A stretch of DNA of 64,000 nucleotides from positions 177,047 through 241,046 of the forward strand of contig JAGVSM010003011.1 in the NCBI GenBank assembly GCA_022494885.1, written 5' to 3'. Below the pieces are notes generated by a model. That model was not told the DNA's origin. It was given only the letters and a program-made list of their open reading frames with translations, and searched no databases. Of the stretch, positions 24,060 to 36,905 are shown piece after piece; within the stretch, counting starts at the first letter, position 1; each line of letters starts with the position of its first letter. The stretch comes from Micrasema longulum. Its lineage: Eukaryota > Arthropoda > Insecta > Trichoptera > Brachycentridae. A program made the position numbers and the translations under genes.

Positions 24060-24340
24060 TCTACGATGTATGCAAGGAAAGCGATTTGCTGATGAATGTT
24101 GATAAATCGAATGTAATTTACGATACAAATGTTGATGGATGCAGAAATTGAGGAAGACCGAGAAAGACATGGCATGACCAAATCCAACAAATACTCGAAG
24201 ATGAACGTGTCAACAGTCGAAATAATCGGCGCGCGTTCACGAGAAGATGTATAAATGTAGAGGTTGCGAGATCTGTATGCAAAGACGAAGTGGTATGGAT
24301 TTCTATCCTATCTGCCTACCATTACGGGGAAACAGCGTGT
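24060..24340 (+). mobile_element. RTE-like LINE fragment, RT C-terminal tail
   Basis: Interrupted frames encode R-G-R-P-R-K-T-W-H-D-Q-I-Q-Q-I-L-E-D, then N-R-R-A-F-T-R-R-C-I-N-V-E-V-A-R and D-E-V-V-W-I-S-I-L-S-A-Y. These parallel the minus-strand element at 41766-42345. The end CCATTACGGGGAAACAGCGTG corresponds to the family's 3' terminus. Stops and one frame change are visible. Confidence 0.8.
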
Positions 24341-24505
24341 TCGGTCATCGGCTGGTTTAAGTAACCACTTTTCACACTGCGTAACACTCACTTCGCAAAC
24401 ATCAATGCATGGAAGAATTAAATTAATATACTAGTAGATGTTGAAATATGGGCAGAATGGTAAATGTTACACTGTGTGTAAAGTGACCACTTAAACGAGC
24501 TAATT
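24341..24505. repeat. Family C fold-back pair
   Basis: A plus-strand piece (24341-24405, GGCTGGTTTAAGTAACCACT onward) is followed after about 25 bases by a minus-strand piece. The second piece (24430-24505) contains ACACTGTGTGTAAAGTGACC. The two arms are imperfect reverse complements of about 65 bases. Confidence 0.7.
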
Positions 24506-24754
24506 TTTTATGCACTTATTTAAAAAAAAAGTTTTATATATTTTCATTTATTTTTTTGAATATTTGTGTATTTTGTACATAAATTATTAATATTGTAATC
24601 CCACAGCAAGCACAAGAGGTTGCTTCTTTTTTGGTGTGGTATTTTGTGTCGTTTATTGTTTCTGTACTTTTGATTTATTATGTATTTTTTTTGTTAACAT
24701 GTTGTAACTTTATATTAAATTAAATAATTTTAAACATTTTATTAAATTTAAAAA

Positions 24755-24835
24755 AATGACATGTCATAAACGCTGTAGATGGCTAGACTTCTATATTCCC
24801 TCCTCTAAAATGTTCTCCATCTCTGTTTTAATATG
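24755..24835 (-). repeat. Family C 5' fragment
   Basis: The minus strand reads ACAGAGATGGAGAACATTTT, then GGAATATAGAAGTCTAGCCA and a GACATGTC end. It matches the start of the family. Confidence 0.65.
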
Positions 24836-25679
24836 TTAATCCGTGTATATGTAAAATCGTATATGTTGGATCATATATGTTAGATCGTGTATGTTAGATC
24901 TTAAGAGTGTAATTTGAAAGCCTGATAATGTTTCACTATTCAGTTAAAAATACTTCTCAACTAAATTGAAAGTCATCTCACGTTTTAGTTTACACAAAAA
25001 TAAAATATAAAAGGGGAAAAAATGTATTCCGCATCAGAAAAATTATAATTCCCATAATGCACACTTTCCCACATCCCGAGAAATAATCTTGTAAGCGATA
25101 TTTGAACTTATCACAACCAGGTAAGGACTAAAATCGCCCGCAGAAGAATTAATCCGTTCAGATCGAAGAGCAAATGCGTCGCTATTAGCCATACAGGCAT
25201 TTGGAGGGTTTATATGTTTGTATAGTAAGGGTTACTTTCGTTTGCGAAGTGAATTGGATTTGATGAGATCTGTGAAGAGACATTTCTCGAGACTGCGGTG
25301 AGCCCTTTAAAAGGTTTAAGGTTTCAATTCCTATAAATGGGGATCTGGGTAGGGGAACGTGTTTTCGAATACTCACTAGGAAATATTTTATTGAAAATTG
25401 AGAAATGTAATTCGATATTTTATAAAATGAAGTCAAACAAAAAACGGATATTTCCTTAATATGAAAAAAATATCATTTACGAATAAAGCATTAGCTTTGT
25501 GGTCAAACATTTCAATAAATGTTCGAAGTAATAATAATACTAGCTAATTTATAAAGCGCCGTTTTCGTGAAAATTCAGAGAAGCTTTACAATTTAATACT
25601 TAAACTTAGATTCCAAGATGGTAAGAAAGTTTCTTATTTTAAGATGTTTCTCTTAAGATATTATGGACTAACTTAATTA

Positions 25680-26075
25680 AGCATTATCATCCTTCATATT
25701 TACACATTCATACAATACACACATGATTTCATATATGTGTATATGAGAACTTAAACATATTTATAAAAAAAAGTTTTTTTTTTAACATGTTTTTTAATTT
25801 GGGTTTTAAGCCGGAGCGTTCTTGACAATTTGTCATCGATGGATAAGGTGGTTAATAGGTTTTCTCATTAAAGTTTAAAAAAAAAACAGGGATTTCTTGA
25901 TAATCATTGTTCAATAAGACCATTTGTTTTCACGATTCACGACACATTGTCACATAGATACAGTACTCACTCACCCATCCACATCCTTACACACACCCTC
26001 ACATTATGAATAAATATACACTTACCCTCACTAACATGTACAATAATAACACTAATACACTAAAACAAATACTTA
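25680..26075 (+). repeat. Repeat H, C/A-rich low-complexity tract (probable retrotransposon 3' UTR)
   Basis: From about 25925 the plus strand is rich in CACACT, CCCTCACA and CATCCACATCC units. It closely resembles the tract at 53695-53825, which follows a LINE C-terminus. This copy is preceded by T- and A-runs and followed by an A-rich end. Confidence 0.5.
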
Positions 26076-27544
26076 AAATAAATATTATTTTGATATAATA
26101 AAAGTTATCCTTATAATGTAATTAAGACATTATATATTATATAATAAATATTTCGACCGACATATTGAAATCATCATATAAATTCTATGTGTTTTTTATA
26201 AGAAAAAAAAATGAAACCAAGGCAAAAGTTAATGTTTTTCACAAAAAGATGATAATATTAAATTTAACTGGGAGTTTAGTTATATGGATTGCGTTTATTC
26301 AAATTAAAGATCCGTTTACATATTATGTAAAGTTTGTGATTAATTTTAGAAAATACATAATTATAACAAATGTTTGAATGTGATAAATAGAAATATAGAT
26401 AATATTTTATGAATTTAACTTTAGCAATAAAATAAGTTGAATTAACCGAAATATTGAGTGTTGATTGTGAACGGCGCTGAGCGGAGAAAGTCTGGTTCCG
26501 CTGATTTCCGTTTTCTAGCAGCTGGTGGCGTGTTAAATTAGTGTGGTGAAATTCCTGGCATTTGACGTTGTCAGTGTCCATGACTACATATAATGCTCTC
26601 TTATTTTCAAATTGAGGGTATTAATAATAAAGGCAGTGAGATTTCAGTTGAGGTCTGAACTGACTGTGACTGTCAATGATTTGCAAGTTTGGAGGGAATT
26701 GTTTCTAGGCAGAGGGGCCAGGTTCGTTAAAAAAACAATATGCGAACTTTGCCTTTAGGCAGCGCCAAAGTTTGACAAGTTTCCTTCTGCCTGAATAAAA
26801 TGCTATATTGTATATATGTAGTTTACCAAATATATAGATTCGATAGGTATCTTGGATCTATTTCATAAAGGGATTTGAATGCTGTCCATCGATGCTTACC
26901 CGTCTTTTTGTCAAGACACTTATTCCACTAACATGCCAATTCCACTACTGAGACTATAGTAGTTGCACAAAAATATACAACCGACGTGCTGATAAGACAC
27001 TTGCCTCTAGAAGCTAACATCATGGCTTCGATTATAATTTTAAAATCGTATTTGGTAATCAATTTTACAGATAACTCAATTTATGTTTTTATCAAGTACG
27101 ACAATTCAGATGAGTCACTGTGATTTTTCTGCGTATGCCTTTATTCACGAATCGTACACCGGATATTCTGGAGGAAAATAAAGGTAGTAGAAAGGGTGGG
27201 TAAGGGGTGTATTTTTCAATTTTCAGACGCGTGACTGAAATGGACGATGGAGAAAGTTTGTCACGTGACACGGCAGTAAGGGTGAGTGCGTTAAGGGTGG
27301 CTTTCTCAAACTGTAGGCTGTTTGAACAGTCGTTTGCTGTGCACGGAAGTTGAAATAAAAATGAATGAAAATAAAATATAAACTATGAACTTATGAGGGT
27401 TGTTTTGTTTATCTTTTCATTCACTTTCAGAGTTAACGTAAGATCAAAACAAAATGTAAATATTATTATAGTAACAGATATTTTAATTTACTGTAAAAGC
27501 TCTGAAGAACAGCAAAGGTTTTTAGAAATAAAAAAAAAATATAT

Positions 27545-27665
27545 TACAACAGAAATGGAAGCCTAGGCATTAAACAAGTTAATAATGTGCCATTAGTTAT
27601 TTCACTTTGCATACATTCACCATTTTGAATTAAACCCAGTTAATTAATGCATCCACACTATTTAA
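27545..27665 (+). repeat. Family C fragment (diverged)
   Basis: ACAGAAATGGAAGCCTAGGC followed by a TTCACTTTGC...CATTCACCATTTTGAAT series preserves the order of the family, with many changes. Confidence 0.4.
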
Positions 27666-28339
27666 AACCACCTAAAGATTGGTAAAGATATCCGCTATGA
27701 AAGCAGTGTCATCAAGTACATGATATTTTCCTTTATAATTTAATTGAAATTACCAAAGAAGTTTTTTGATCATCAATTTTATTAGTTTTAACTCTCCTTT
27801 CCCGGTGGCGTGTAGCTAGTACACATTGTATCAAATTACTTTCAGTCTTTATCAATATAATAAATTATGCGTTGAGATTTTCGATCTTCCATTTACATGT
27901 CAGTTAAATATTTTTTTACTAAATAAATAATCCGTATTGGGAACAGAAAAAGCATTTTATCGAAAATCGGAGATAAATCACATATACGATAGAAAGTTAA
28001 CCAATGTGTCGCATGTTGCGGAGTACGTAGTTAAAGAGTAATTCTCATATATAATTGTCTTCCGTACTCTTTACGCTTTACTCTCGATAGTTTAGGTATA
28101 TTCGGGATCAAGAGAGACAATTTAACGCGTCACACGCGCAAACAGCAAAGTTTCTAGTACTTCTCCCAGACGCCAACTAGTAGCTTTCCGACTTTCGTCA
28201 GGAGGGGTTCGTTCGGCCACGCTGCGAGTATGAGATAATGGGTTTTTCATGTTTTTAGCAGGTAGTGTGGGACAGTAAAGACAGGTTGAATATGATTAAC
28301 AATTTTTATTAATATTTTAAGAGTAATACTTGAGTTTTT

Positions 28340-28445
28340 ATAAAAGCCGTACATAACTTTTGCTGGAAAAATTGAAAACGAGCTGTAGTAGAGTGGGATT
28401 TGAACCTGAAACCTTTGGTCCGTGAGTCCATAATCCTTTCCATTA
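28340..28445 (-). mobile_element. SINE-B copy
   Basis: The minus strand carries GATTATGGACTCACGGACCA, AAGGTTTCAGGTTCAAATCC (B box) and CACTCTACTACAGCTCGTTT, aligned with the other SINE-B heads. Confidence 0.65.
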
Positions 28446-29041
28446 CTTTAGGAAATGAAATCAATTCGTCTTGAAATACAACATTTAAATATACAAATGA
28501 GTTAATGTTTTCTTAATTGTAACGACTGTGAAAGTGTGTTGAGCCTTTAAAACACGCATAAAAGAGCACATACAATCATGGTCTAATAATAAAGATAATT
28601 CAAATAAACATTCCGTTGAATTAAAAAATAATGTAAAAATAATTTATATTGCACCTAAAAGCCATAAACTTGACAAACTAGAAATTCTCGGAATTAATAT
28701 ATTAAAAAATAAACCCGACGTAGAATTACTTAATGAGCAGACAACACACGTGCATTTCCCATTACTTTACCCATTTTAATATTTTTTTACTAATGACGTT
28801 TTACCCTTTGTTTTTCAGAAATCATAATTGACAAAAATCATACTCACGAAGGATGGGGCACTAAAAATAAAATACTTTTACTCATCAAAATAACATTATT
28901 TCAACTTATTAGTTAACCACGGTAAAATAAATTAATATCGATCCTTAAGATAAAAAGAACTTTATTTAATTAACTTTTATATAATTTTGAATTATCTATC
29001 CTTACCTCTGTTTTGTATAAATACATTGAACTACTTAATAA

Positions 29042-29135
29042 ATATACCTGTCTCGAAGATGTCGCGAAAGCGATGAAACCGGTAACTGGATATTTCAAAT
29101 TTGAGGATTAAAGTATCACTCGTCTTTTATTTATA
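29042..29135 (+). mobile_element. Penelope-like fragment with a hammerhead-like core (copy 1)
   Basis: CTCGAAGATGTCGCGAAAGC then GATGAAACCGG contains a short perfect stem TCGC-GAAA-GCGA followed by GAAAC (29075-29079). This resembles the catalytic core of ribozymes found in Penelope-like elements. The following 60 bases (AACTGGATATTTCAAATTTG) are repeated at 40470-40530. The first core box differs from the canonical CUGAUGA. Confidence 0.5.
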
Positions 29136-29639
29136 TAATAAATTAAAATGAACTTCCATCAAGAATTTTTACTTACAAACTTAAATGTTTCAATATTAAA
29201 TATTTTAAAACCAAATAATTAAGAAACACAATAAAGTCTCCACGAAATAAATTTCAAATGGAATCAAGCAAAAAAGCAAAAAAGCAAATTTATTTGTAAA
29301 TTCTTGCTAACGTATTTTCAACGTTTGCGAATAATATTAGGAAAGGGTTTCCAGGCAACTTTGATAGAAATCGTTTTAGGAATCTATTATTACATTTAAG
29401 AGATGTCACAGAGTGGAGGGGGTCAGAAAACGGTAGATTTTTACTGGAATTATTTTTCAAGGGGTAGGCAGGGTCCACTATAGAATTCAGTCGATCGTGC
29501 GTTATTTTCAGATTAAATAAATATTGAAAGTACCCAAATTGTTCCAAGCTTATCAAATAAACATATGCAAAAAAAGGAACTAAAGAAAAGCCTTTGATTG
29601 ATGTTTTCCGATATAAATGAATTATCAGGGAGTACTGAA

Positions 29640-29745
29640 ATCAGGGAACTTACAGGGGACTAGACGTTGACTGGTTTCAGTAATCACTTTACACAGCGTA
29701 TAACGTTCATTATTGTATCAAACATTCAGATTTCTACATACCCAT
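29640..29745 (+). repeat. Family C fragment
   Basis: CTTACAGGGGACTAGACGTT, GACTGGTTTCAGTAATCACT and TTACACAGCGTATAACGTTC preserve the family order. Confidence 0.6.
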
Positions 29746-30847
29746 AATTTTTAAAAGTTATTTATGTTTATCTAAACATAACGAGGATGCTTTCACAATG
29801 TTTGATACTTTCTTATCCTCTTGAGGTCCGAGATAAACTTGGCCTACAGAAAAACCTACTTTTTCTAAAAAAAAATAAAAGGGGTTTAAGTAAAATCAAA
29901 ACTAACAACATTTAAAAATAAATATTTTAGAAATATTTATTAAATAATCATTATATAATTGTACTAACGTATTAAAAAATAACTTTACAAAGATTAAAAA
30001 AAATATATATAAAAATAATCTTTCATAGGATTATCTACTCAAAATACTTTCTCACTTATATAATTTTTTGGTTAAAAGTTTTACAGCTGGACGCCATTTT
30101 GAGTAATTCACACTTAAGGATTTTCGACCTAAACAATAACCAATAAAATTAGCCGAAAAAATGCTTTGTGTTGCTTTTACAGTCTAACAATATATTGGAA
30201 AGTTGTTTAAAAGTAGTTCCAGTGTTAAAAAAATAATTTACAGAGTTGAAAAAAAAAAACTGAAGTCCACATATGTGTACTCGGGGATACTAGAGGTTAC
30301 AGATGACCTCTGTTGACTTTTTGGTGAAGCTTTAATAGCATTTTTTTAAATGTTTTTAGGACGGAATTTATTTTGTCATGAAAATTTTTTTTTAAATGAA
30401 ATGTTTATTTTGGTTTAATTTTCTTTTTTAATCGAAATTTGTATTTTGCATAAATTTACTATTTTTATAAAATTTATATATTTAGATAAAATTTCATGTA
30501 AAAGGGAATATCAATGGAGAATACGCGATGGGTAGGTTTCTGACATAAACAAATAACGTTTTAATTTGAGCCCTAAATTCTTTTTTTTTATAGATTACAC
30601 TAAAAATTATCAATTGTACAACTATCTAAACAACAAACATACATTACATTCCAAATAAATGTCAACGGCTTTATGAAACAATCAAGGATTTTGTCAAGCC
30701 TAAATATTTATAAAAATAAACAACAATATTAAAATTAACCATTCATTTTTATATTTTTAATAAATAAATATAGTTACATAAAATGTTTCACGTTTTTTTA
30801 AAAATATTATTAAAATCTGCTTTCATATATTTAGTTTATCATAAAAC

Positions 30848-30932
30848 TTTAACTTTCCAAAAAAGATACTAGCCTTGTGCTCGGAGAGTGGCTTACACTG
30901 TTATAGTTATTTAGTAAATTGGATTTGATTCA
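30848..30932 (+). repeat. Repeat F, copy 2
   Basis: Near-identical to 23475-23565 (AACTTTCCAAAAAAGATACT and the GGAGAGTGGCTTACACTGTT segment). Confidence 0.6.
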
Positions 30933-32244
30933 TGTTTAATAAATTTATAAATAAATAGAATGCTGTTTTTACTCGTTTTTAAAAATTAACTTTGAATTTA
31001 TTTAGTGATATAAAAGTTTTTCTAGTTTTTAGTTAGTTGGAGAGATAATTTTAATTTTAATTTTTCTATTGAAAACAAAACTTTTCTGCCTTTAACTTTT
31101 GTGGAATTTAGGATTTTTGTTATATTGATATTTGATTGACTCAAATTCATCTCAAATTCATTTATGTTTTCTTATTGGTAAATCTTTATAAAATAATTGA
31201 TTTTGTAAAAAGTGTCTACTGAATGAACATTAAATAAATAATTTGACGAATTAAACGTTATGGACTTCTTAAAAATTACTATAATAATCAACCTTTTTAT
31301 TATTTACAGAAAATTTAATATATTGGCATATGCACCACCCATACACTTGATTTATTACATTAAAACAGGACCAAAAAAAAGAATATCACAAAACTCTTGA
31401 TATTAATATTGAATATATAAAAATGACCTGAAACTTGGTAAGTTGTAAAGATAATGTTAAACCAACTCCATTTATTTTGTAATATGTTAGCCCAAGAAGG
31501 TGAAATTCCGTTTTTGTCATAAAAAAATTGAACAAAATAACATTGATAAAAACAACTGGTCCAAGAAGAATTAATCTAAAATTTTATAAAAATTTATATA
31601 GAATTTCTGGCTTTTCTTAGTAAGTACGTAAGTGAAACTGTTCAGTTGGATGAATCTAACCTTTCAGCATTTTAGTGTCACAAAAAACAACAAATTAAAA
31701 AATGAAGGAATTGAGAATGTTCAAATATACGAATAATGGTGAACTGTGCGTGAAATGCCCAATTAAATTAGCCAACGACTTAAATATTTCCTTATTTCAA
31801 TTTTCTTCACCTTTTTTGTTAAAATATGTTAGAATAAAACTAAAAGTTTAAATAATTTAAATAAAATTATAAGTGATGCGTAAAAATATTAAGTGATATT
31901 TTAAAATGTTTTTTGTGTTATATGATGATTGAATGTTATCATTGTTTGACATATATTTTGAAATCTTCATCTATATCATAAATGAAGAGGAAATTATATT
32001 TTTATCTCGTCAAAAGAAAAAAAGAAATTGATATCAAATAAATACACGCAGAGAAAATGAAATTTTAGATGAAAGAGAAATAAACCATAGAAAACATATC
32101 ACTCATCTTGATTCAACTCAACCCGAACAACCCGTGACATTTTTGTACATTTTATAAGGAAAAGAAATGAAACACTGAAAATGATTTTAGGATTCATTAT
32201 TGAAATAAGTAAGTGAACTTTCAAGACAGGTTATAACATTATCA

Positions 32245-32345
32245 TTACATCAAATCCAGCGCATCTCAATCATCTGCTACAGGAAGGTAAGGCCAGTCCA
32301 GGGACAGCGAAATATTGCAGTTTAAGCACTCCATCCATGTACATA
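32245..32345 (-). mobile_element. Possible SINE-A fragment
   Basis: AAGGTAAGGCCAGTCCAGGG ACAGCGAAATATTGCAG on the plus strand parallels the 'GGTGCCAGTCCAGGGACTAC GAAATATTCTAG' body of minus-oriented SINE-A copies. The flanks are too diverged to be sure. Confidence 0.4.
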
Positions 32346-33639
32346 AGAGTGAGCCGATGACGTATGAAGTTTTTTATTTTTTTTGACATCAAAGTGAAAG
32401 GGGTCTAAAAAGTTGCATTTTGAATTTCATTGAACGTTAAAATTATTTAAAAAAATATTCCTTACTACTTTTGGCCCTCAACAAAAGTTTGAAGTTCATC
32501 AATGTCTGAATATTTTGTTAATTATCTATATTGATACAATTATTTTTTGTTAGTAAATGTATAATTTAATTTGAACACGTTTTAAAACTACCTGAATGCA
32601 AAAAGTTTACACTCTGCGGAACTGATTCCGTTTAGCGCCTGGCGAATATTGACGAAAACAATGGCTCATTAAAACAATGTTACCGTACCTATATTTACTA
32701 CAAAATTATTACCAATTTATTACAAAACAAAGTGCAACTTACGCACTAAGATGCATATTAAAAAAGATTTAATGCAGATTATAAAATTTATTTGGATTGA
32801 TTTTCTTACTTAAATACGAAATTACAGCCGGTTTAGCGCAAAAAATTGTCTTTTTCGAAAACTTCCAAGTTCTGGTTGAGTGCCGAAAGTAGTATCGAAT
32901 ATGTTTTGGCAACTTTTTAGACCCCTTTCATTTCAAAATTCGGAAAAAAAGTATCTGCCCACCCTAATGTACATTGTAGGTACATATACCAAACAATTTT
33001 AAAGATCGTGGATCTTCGTATCGGTTTCCTTTATGATAAAAAAACTATGTTTTTTGTCAATAAACCAATTAATTTTATAAATATCAATTTCATACACCGC
33101 AATTTTATTTGCATTTCGATTTACTGATTTCATTGCCGCTTTCACTTTGAGTTTAACAAATTTTATAAAAGGCTTATGTCGTATATGTATATTTTTCCTT
33201 ATAACCATAATACATACGAATGGTAGCAAAAAAATCTCTCTATGTGATGTTTTGCATTGTAAAGCCATGTTCAGAAACCTCACCATGAAATTAAATGTTT
33301 CTTAGAGTAAAAATACGCCACTGGTTAATAGAGCCGCCCATATGGAAAAAAAACCATTCTATGATATATAGTTACACTTTACAGCAATACAATGGGCCGT
33401 TAGTACTCGGGTCGAGAATTGCAAGTGCAAACCGTAACCTTGCGTGACACGTTTGTTGCTAAACTAAAAACCGTACTAAAATTTTTGAATGTTTTTGTTC
33501 CATGCAATAGAGCTAAAGGGCTTATTTTTAAGTGGGAGCGAATTCTTGCTCTGTGAAATTCTCTAATTTTTACCACGTGTCAGAAAACAGTTTTTATCTC
33601 TAATTTCCCATAGCATTGAACTTTATCATTGCTTTAAAG

Positions 33640-34330
33640 AAAAAAATATCTTAAATCTCATAGATAATATTGTAAAATGGGGAGATACTACATCTTCGCC
33701 TTTTTATTTAACACGTGGAGTCCGAGAAGGAGGCTGTCTGTCTCCGGCGCTTTTTAATATATATTTAGATGATAGTATCGTGCTTTTTAATTCAACCAAA
33801 GTTGGATGTCATTTTCTGAATTCGTGCGCCCATCACTACCTGTATTCCTGGACAACAATAGTTTAACGGGAACTTTAAAAGTCAAGTATCTAGAGCACAT
33901 ACTGACTGATGATTGTAAAGATGATCAGGACGTAGAGAGACAGAGAAGAGCCATCAATGTCAGGGCCTCTTTGCTAGCAAGAAGCTTCTTTCTGTGCAGT
34001 GACGAAGTGAAGAAAATCATCTTTACATCGTATTTGATGTCCATGTTTACAGCGGAACAATTGAAAAATTATACGCAACCAGCGTGGAATAAATTAAGAG
34101 TCACGTATAATAATTCATAAAGGCAATTATTTGGACAACCTAGGTACTGCAGTGTCTCCAAAATGTTAACAACTGGACGGGTAAACACCTTTGCTGCCCT
34201 ACTTCACCAAAGAGCCTGGAGCCTATGGAAACGCCTGAAAGTTCTAATAGCGTGCTTCTCTAAACCAATGCAAGGTGGATCCTTTAAACCTTGTTCGAGC
34301 GATGGCGGGATATGTTTACACCACCATCAT
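33640..34330 (+). mobile_element. LINE remnant with RT finger/palm motif and thumb region
   Basis: The plus strand encodes D-N-I-V-K-W-G-D-T-T-S-S-P-F-Y, then RGVREGGCLSPALFNIYLDD, the RT motif 'R-G-V-R-(Q/E)-G-x-x-L-S-P-x-L-F-N-x-Y'. After a deletion that removes the YADD catalytic box, one frame from 33806 onward gives K-V-K-Y-L-E-H-I-L-T-D-D, D-V-E-R-Q-R-R-A-I-N-V-R-A-S and F-L-C-S-D-E-V-K-K. It then continues in the same frame through one TAA (about 34118) to R-Q-L-F-G-Q-P-R-Y-C-S-V-S-K-M and H-Q-R-A-W-S-L-W. The element is inactive. Confidence 0.88.
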
Positions 34331-34344
34331 CTTCTTATTATTTT

Positions 34345-34800
34345 TACTAGCCCGTTTCTCTCCACTGCTGGATATAGGCCTTTTCCAAATATTTCCATGT
34401 TTTTCTGTGCTGGACACTCTGTTTCCATCCATGGCCCACGAGTTCGACGACATCGTCAGTCCATCTCCTCTGTGGTCTCTCTACTTTCCTTTTACTTTCG
34501 TAGGGTCTCCAGTTTAGTATTCTGGGGGTCCACCGATCGACTTCTTGTCTCGCCACATTACCCGCCCACTGCCATTTTTGTCTTTCCACTCTTTCTGCGA
34601 TTTTGGTCATCTTTGTACGGCGTCTTATCTCCTCATTCCTTATTCGGTCTCTTAAGGAGACACCCAATATTTGTCTTTCCATAGACCGCTGAGTGCACTT
34701 AATTTTCCGAACACTTCTAGCAGTGAGTGACATGGTTTCAAGACCGTATGTTGCCACCGGCGATCAGTTGAGACCACCATAAGTGCTTCAAATATAAAAT
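34345..34800 (-). mobile_element. Second LINE remnant, RT C-terminal domain
   Basis: A 136-codon open frame on the minus strand carries the well-known insect LINE tail. It contains Y-G-L-E-T-M-S-L-T, M-E-R-Q-I-L-G-V-S-L-R-D-R-I-R-N-E-E-I-R-R-R-T, then R-Q-K-W-Q-W-A-G-N-V-A-R. These are followed by D-R-W-T-P-R-I-L-N-W-R-P and R-P-Q-R-R-W-T-D-D. It ends Q-Q-W-R-E-T-G near 34347, within 20 bases of the plus-strand element at 33640-34330, so two different LINEs sit tail to tail. The frame is intact over this piece but the catalytic domain is absent. Confidence 0.9.
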
Positions 34801-35734
34801 CTATTAGATAATTTTGTTTTATATGGTAGAATTGACTCTGGACTTTGTAGTCATTTTAGTGGGATAAAAAAAAACAAAGAAAGATATCGATTGCCTTTTA
34901 GATACCTAAAAAAATCTTATTGATTGGCTATTCAAGCTGATACTTCATCATTGGTTTAAATAAATGAAGTATTTTTTTGTTTGCAAAAACGCTTAAAGTT
35001 CGCTAACCAGCCCCAGCCTCTCCTACGTGGAGAAATAACACGAGGAACATATTTCTGTTATGTCGCCAAAACTACCCTAGATTATACACAATGTCACTAG
35101 TATTCTATTGCCTTCCATGTAACCGATACTATTCTTCCATTTCTCCATTACATTCCGTGTTCTTACACTGCCATATTCGTCAGGTGTACTAACGGAACTG
35201 CGATATAACAGGGGTGGCCAGAAGGGTGGAAGGGAGGCAGGTTTGTTGCAGGGGCGGTCGGTTATTTTTTTGAGGTGTTCATACGTAAAGTCATCATCGT
35301 AATCTAGATCATTTTTTTAATATGAAGGGTGAGGTGTACAGCCTTACGCTTCAAGTGACAATTTAACCCTTAATGGCAAAAACTATATTAAAAATGTATT
35401 TTTATAAACAACCCTTTTAGAGATTTAATTTTAAAAACTAATAAGTTAGAAAATTGAAAAAAAAATCTCGCATTTTGTAAGATAAAATATAGTTTTAAAT
35501 TAAAAATTTAATTTCCTTGAATTGATATATATATTTACGTATAAATGTTGAAAATCAAAAACTATCAATGATAAAATAAGTAATCATAAAAAATCACATG
35601 ATTAATTTACTAGCCAGACAAGAAATAACATGAGCCGACGTTATAATGTTAGTATAACCCTAACGGCTTTTTTAAATTATAAATAAAATAAAACATTGGC
35701 TTTACGTATGATGTTTGATTAAATGGCGAACAAA

Positions 35735-35935
35735 TGCTCTAGTAAATTTAAGAGCTAACGTCGGATTCTTATCACCCCTGCTAAGGATCTTCAGATAAGT
35801 TAACATAATCTCTCTAAATAACACTGTCGATGTGTTCCTACAGCAAAGGCAAGCATTCAAGAAGCAAGCGGTGTTATCACTTCTGGCTTGAGATGACACA
35901 CTTGCCGTGTTTGCCTGGATCATGCCATGACTACC
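35735..35935 (+). repeat. Two-copy repeat E (copy 2)
   Basis: ACACTGTCGATGTGTTCCTA followed by CAGCAAAGGCAAGCATTCAA and GAAGCAAGCGGTGTTATCAC matches the reverse strand of 7970-8060. The frame reads T-V-D-V-F-L-Q-Q-R-Q-A-F-K-K-Q-A-V-L-S-L-L-A, then a stop, then D-D-T-L-A-V-F-A-W-I-M-P. The upstream half differs from copy 1. Confidence 0.5.
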
Positions 35936-36504
35936 TATTGTACATTTAAATAGATTCTAAGATTGCTGAGATAAAATTAATTTAATATATTATATACCAT
36001 TAATGCCAATCTATAAAGGCTTTTGTATTAAATTTCGATTATCTTTTTTTTAGAGGTTCTTTTTTGCGCCCTTTTTAATACTGCTTTATTTTTAATTACG
36101 ATGTAGAGAATTCAGGAATCTGCGGATACCAACTGGTAACGATCGTTCGCTACAGTAATGTTCACCTTAAAAAGGATTATTATTTATTCTAAAGCTTTTC
36201 ATTAAAGTATTATGGCACGTCCCTGGTAGGTTAGGGTGTATGGTCAGGGGACGAATCCAAGACGTTCGTGATTCTACTGCCAAACGCCCTGTTAGTGGAC
36301 TCGAAGGGGATGTTAAGGTATATATTTTTGAAAGAAACACGATCAACAGGGGACGGGGTAGTTTTTCAATTCAAAAAGTTTGGCCACCTGTATGCTTGAG
36401 GGAGTAACGAGATTGATTTATCGGTATTATTTTTATTTTTTATATTTATTACTATGGTATTATTAACAATTTTGTATTCACATTCGACACAAAAAAAGAT
36501 ACAC

Positions 36505-36660
36505 AAATCATTATCATCATTATTTTTTTTTTCTGTACCAAGTATGCATAGAGCACTGCATTATAAAACTAAATACGGCGTATTTTAACTATCTTTTACA
36601 TAAAAAATTGATTAGTCCTAAGCTTACGGTGCCTTAACACTTAAAACTAATATTTTACGT
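36505..36660 (-). mobile_element. SINE-A fragment (diverged)
   Basis: On the minus strand GTTTTATAATGCAGTGCTCT ATGCATACTTGGTACAG precedes a weakly ATG-repeated tail. The head is missing. Confidence 0.5.
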
Positions 36661-36726
36661 CCACTCACAAAAATGGTTGATGAACGTACCAACCGCTACT
36701 CAATGAGCGTGAATTATCTTAAAGCG

Positions 36727-36905
36727 ATTTTTTTATTCAAGGTATCTAGCCGAGAGCAGCCATAGAGTCGAACACACTCGCCAAGGGTTATGGTTCTGTT
36801 TCATACACATAACTATATTATTCATCCACCGTATATACGATAATGCACAGCATTTGCTTCACCAATACAGTGCTCTATGCATCATTGAATGCGAAAAGGA
36901 AAATA
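36727..36905 (+). repeat. Repeat J, copy 2, joined to a SINE-A-type tail
   Basis: ATTCAAGGTATCTAGCCGAG AGCAGCC and TCATACACATAACTATATTA align with 15405-15495. The 3' part TACAGTGCTCTATGCATCAT TGAATGCGAAAAGGAAAATAATGAT is the SINE-A end. Repeat J is therefore likely the body of a SINE sharing its tail with SINE-A. Confidence 0.5.

Noticed and set aside
32999..33286. 95-codon minus-strand frame
   Set aside because: No domain, no splice context, and composition like surrounding AT-rich DNA.
34163..34684. 173-codon plus-strand open frame, the longest in the window
   Set aside because: Its first part is the continuation of a broken LINE and the rest is antisense to the RT tail at 34345-34800.
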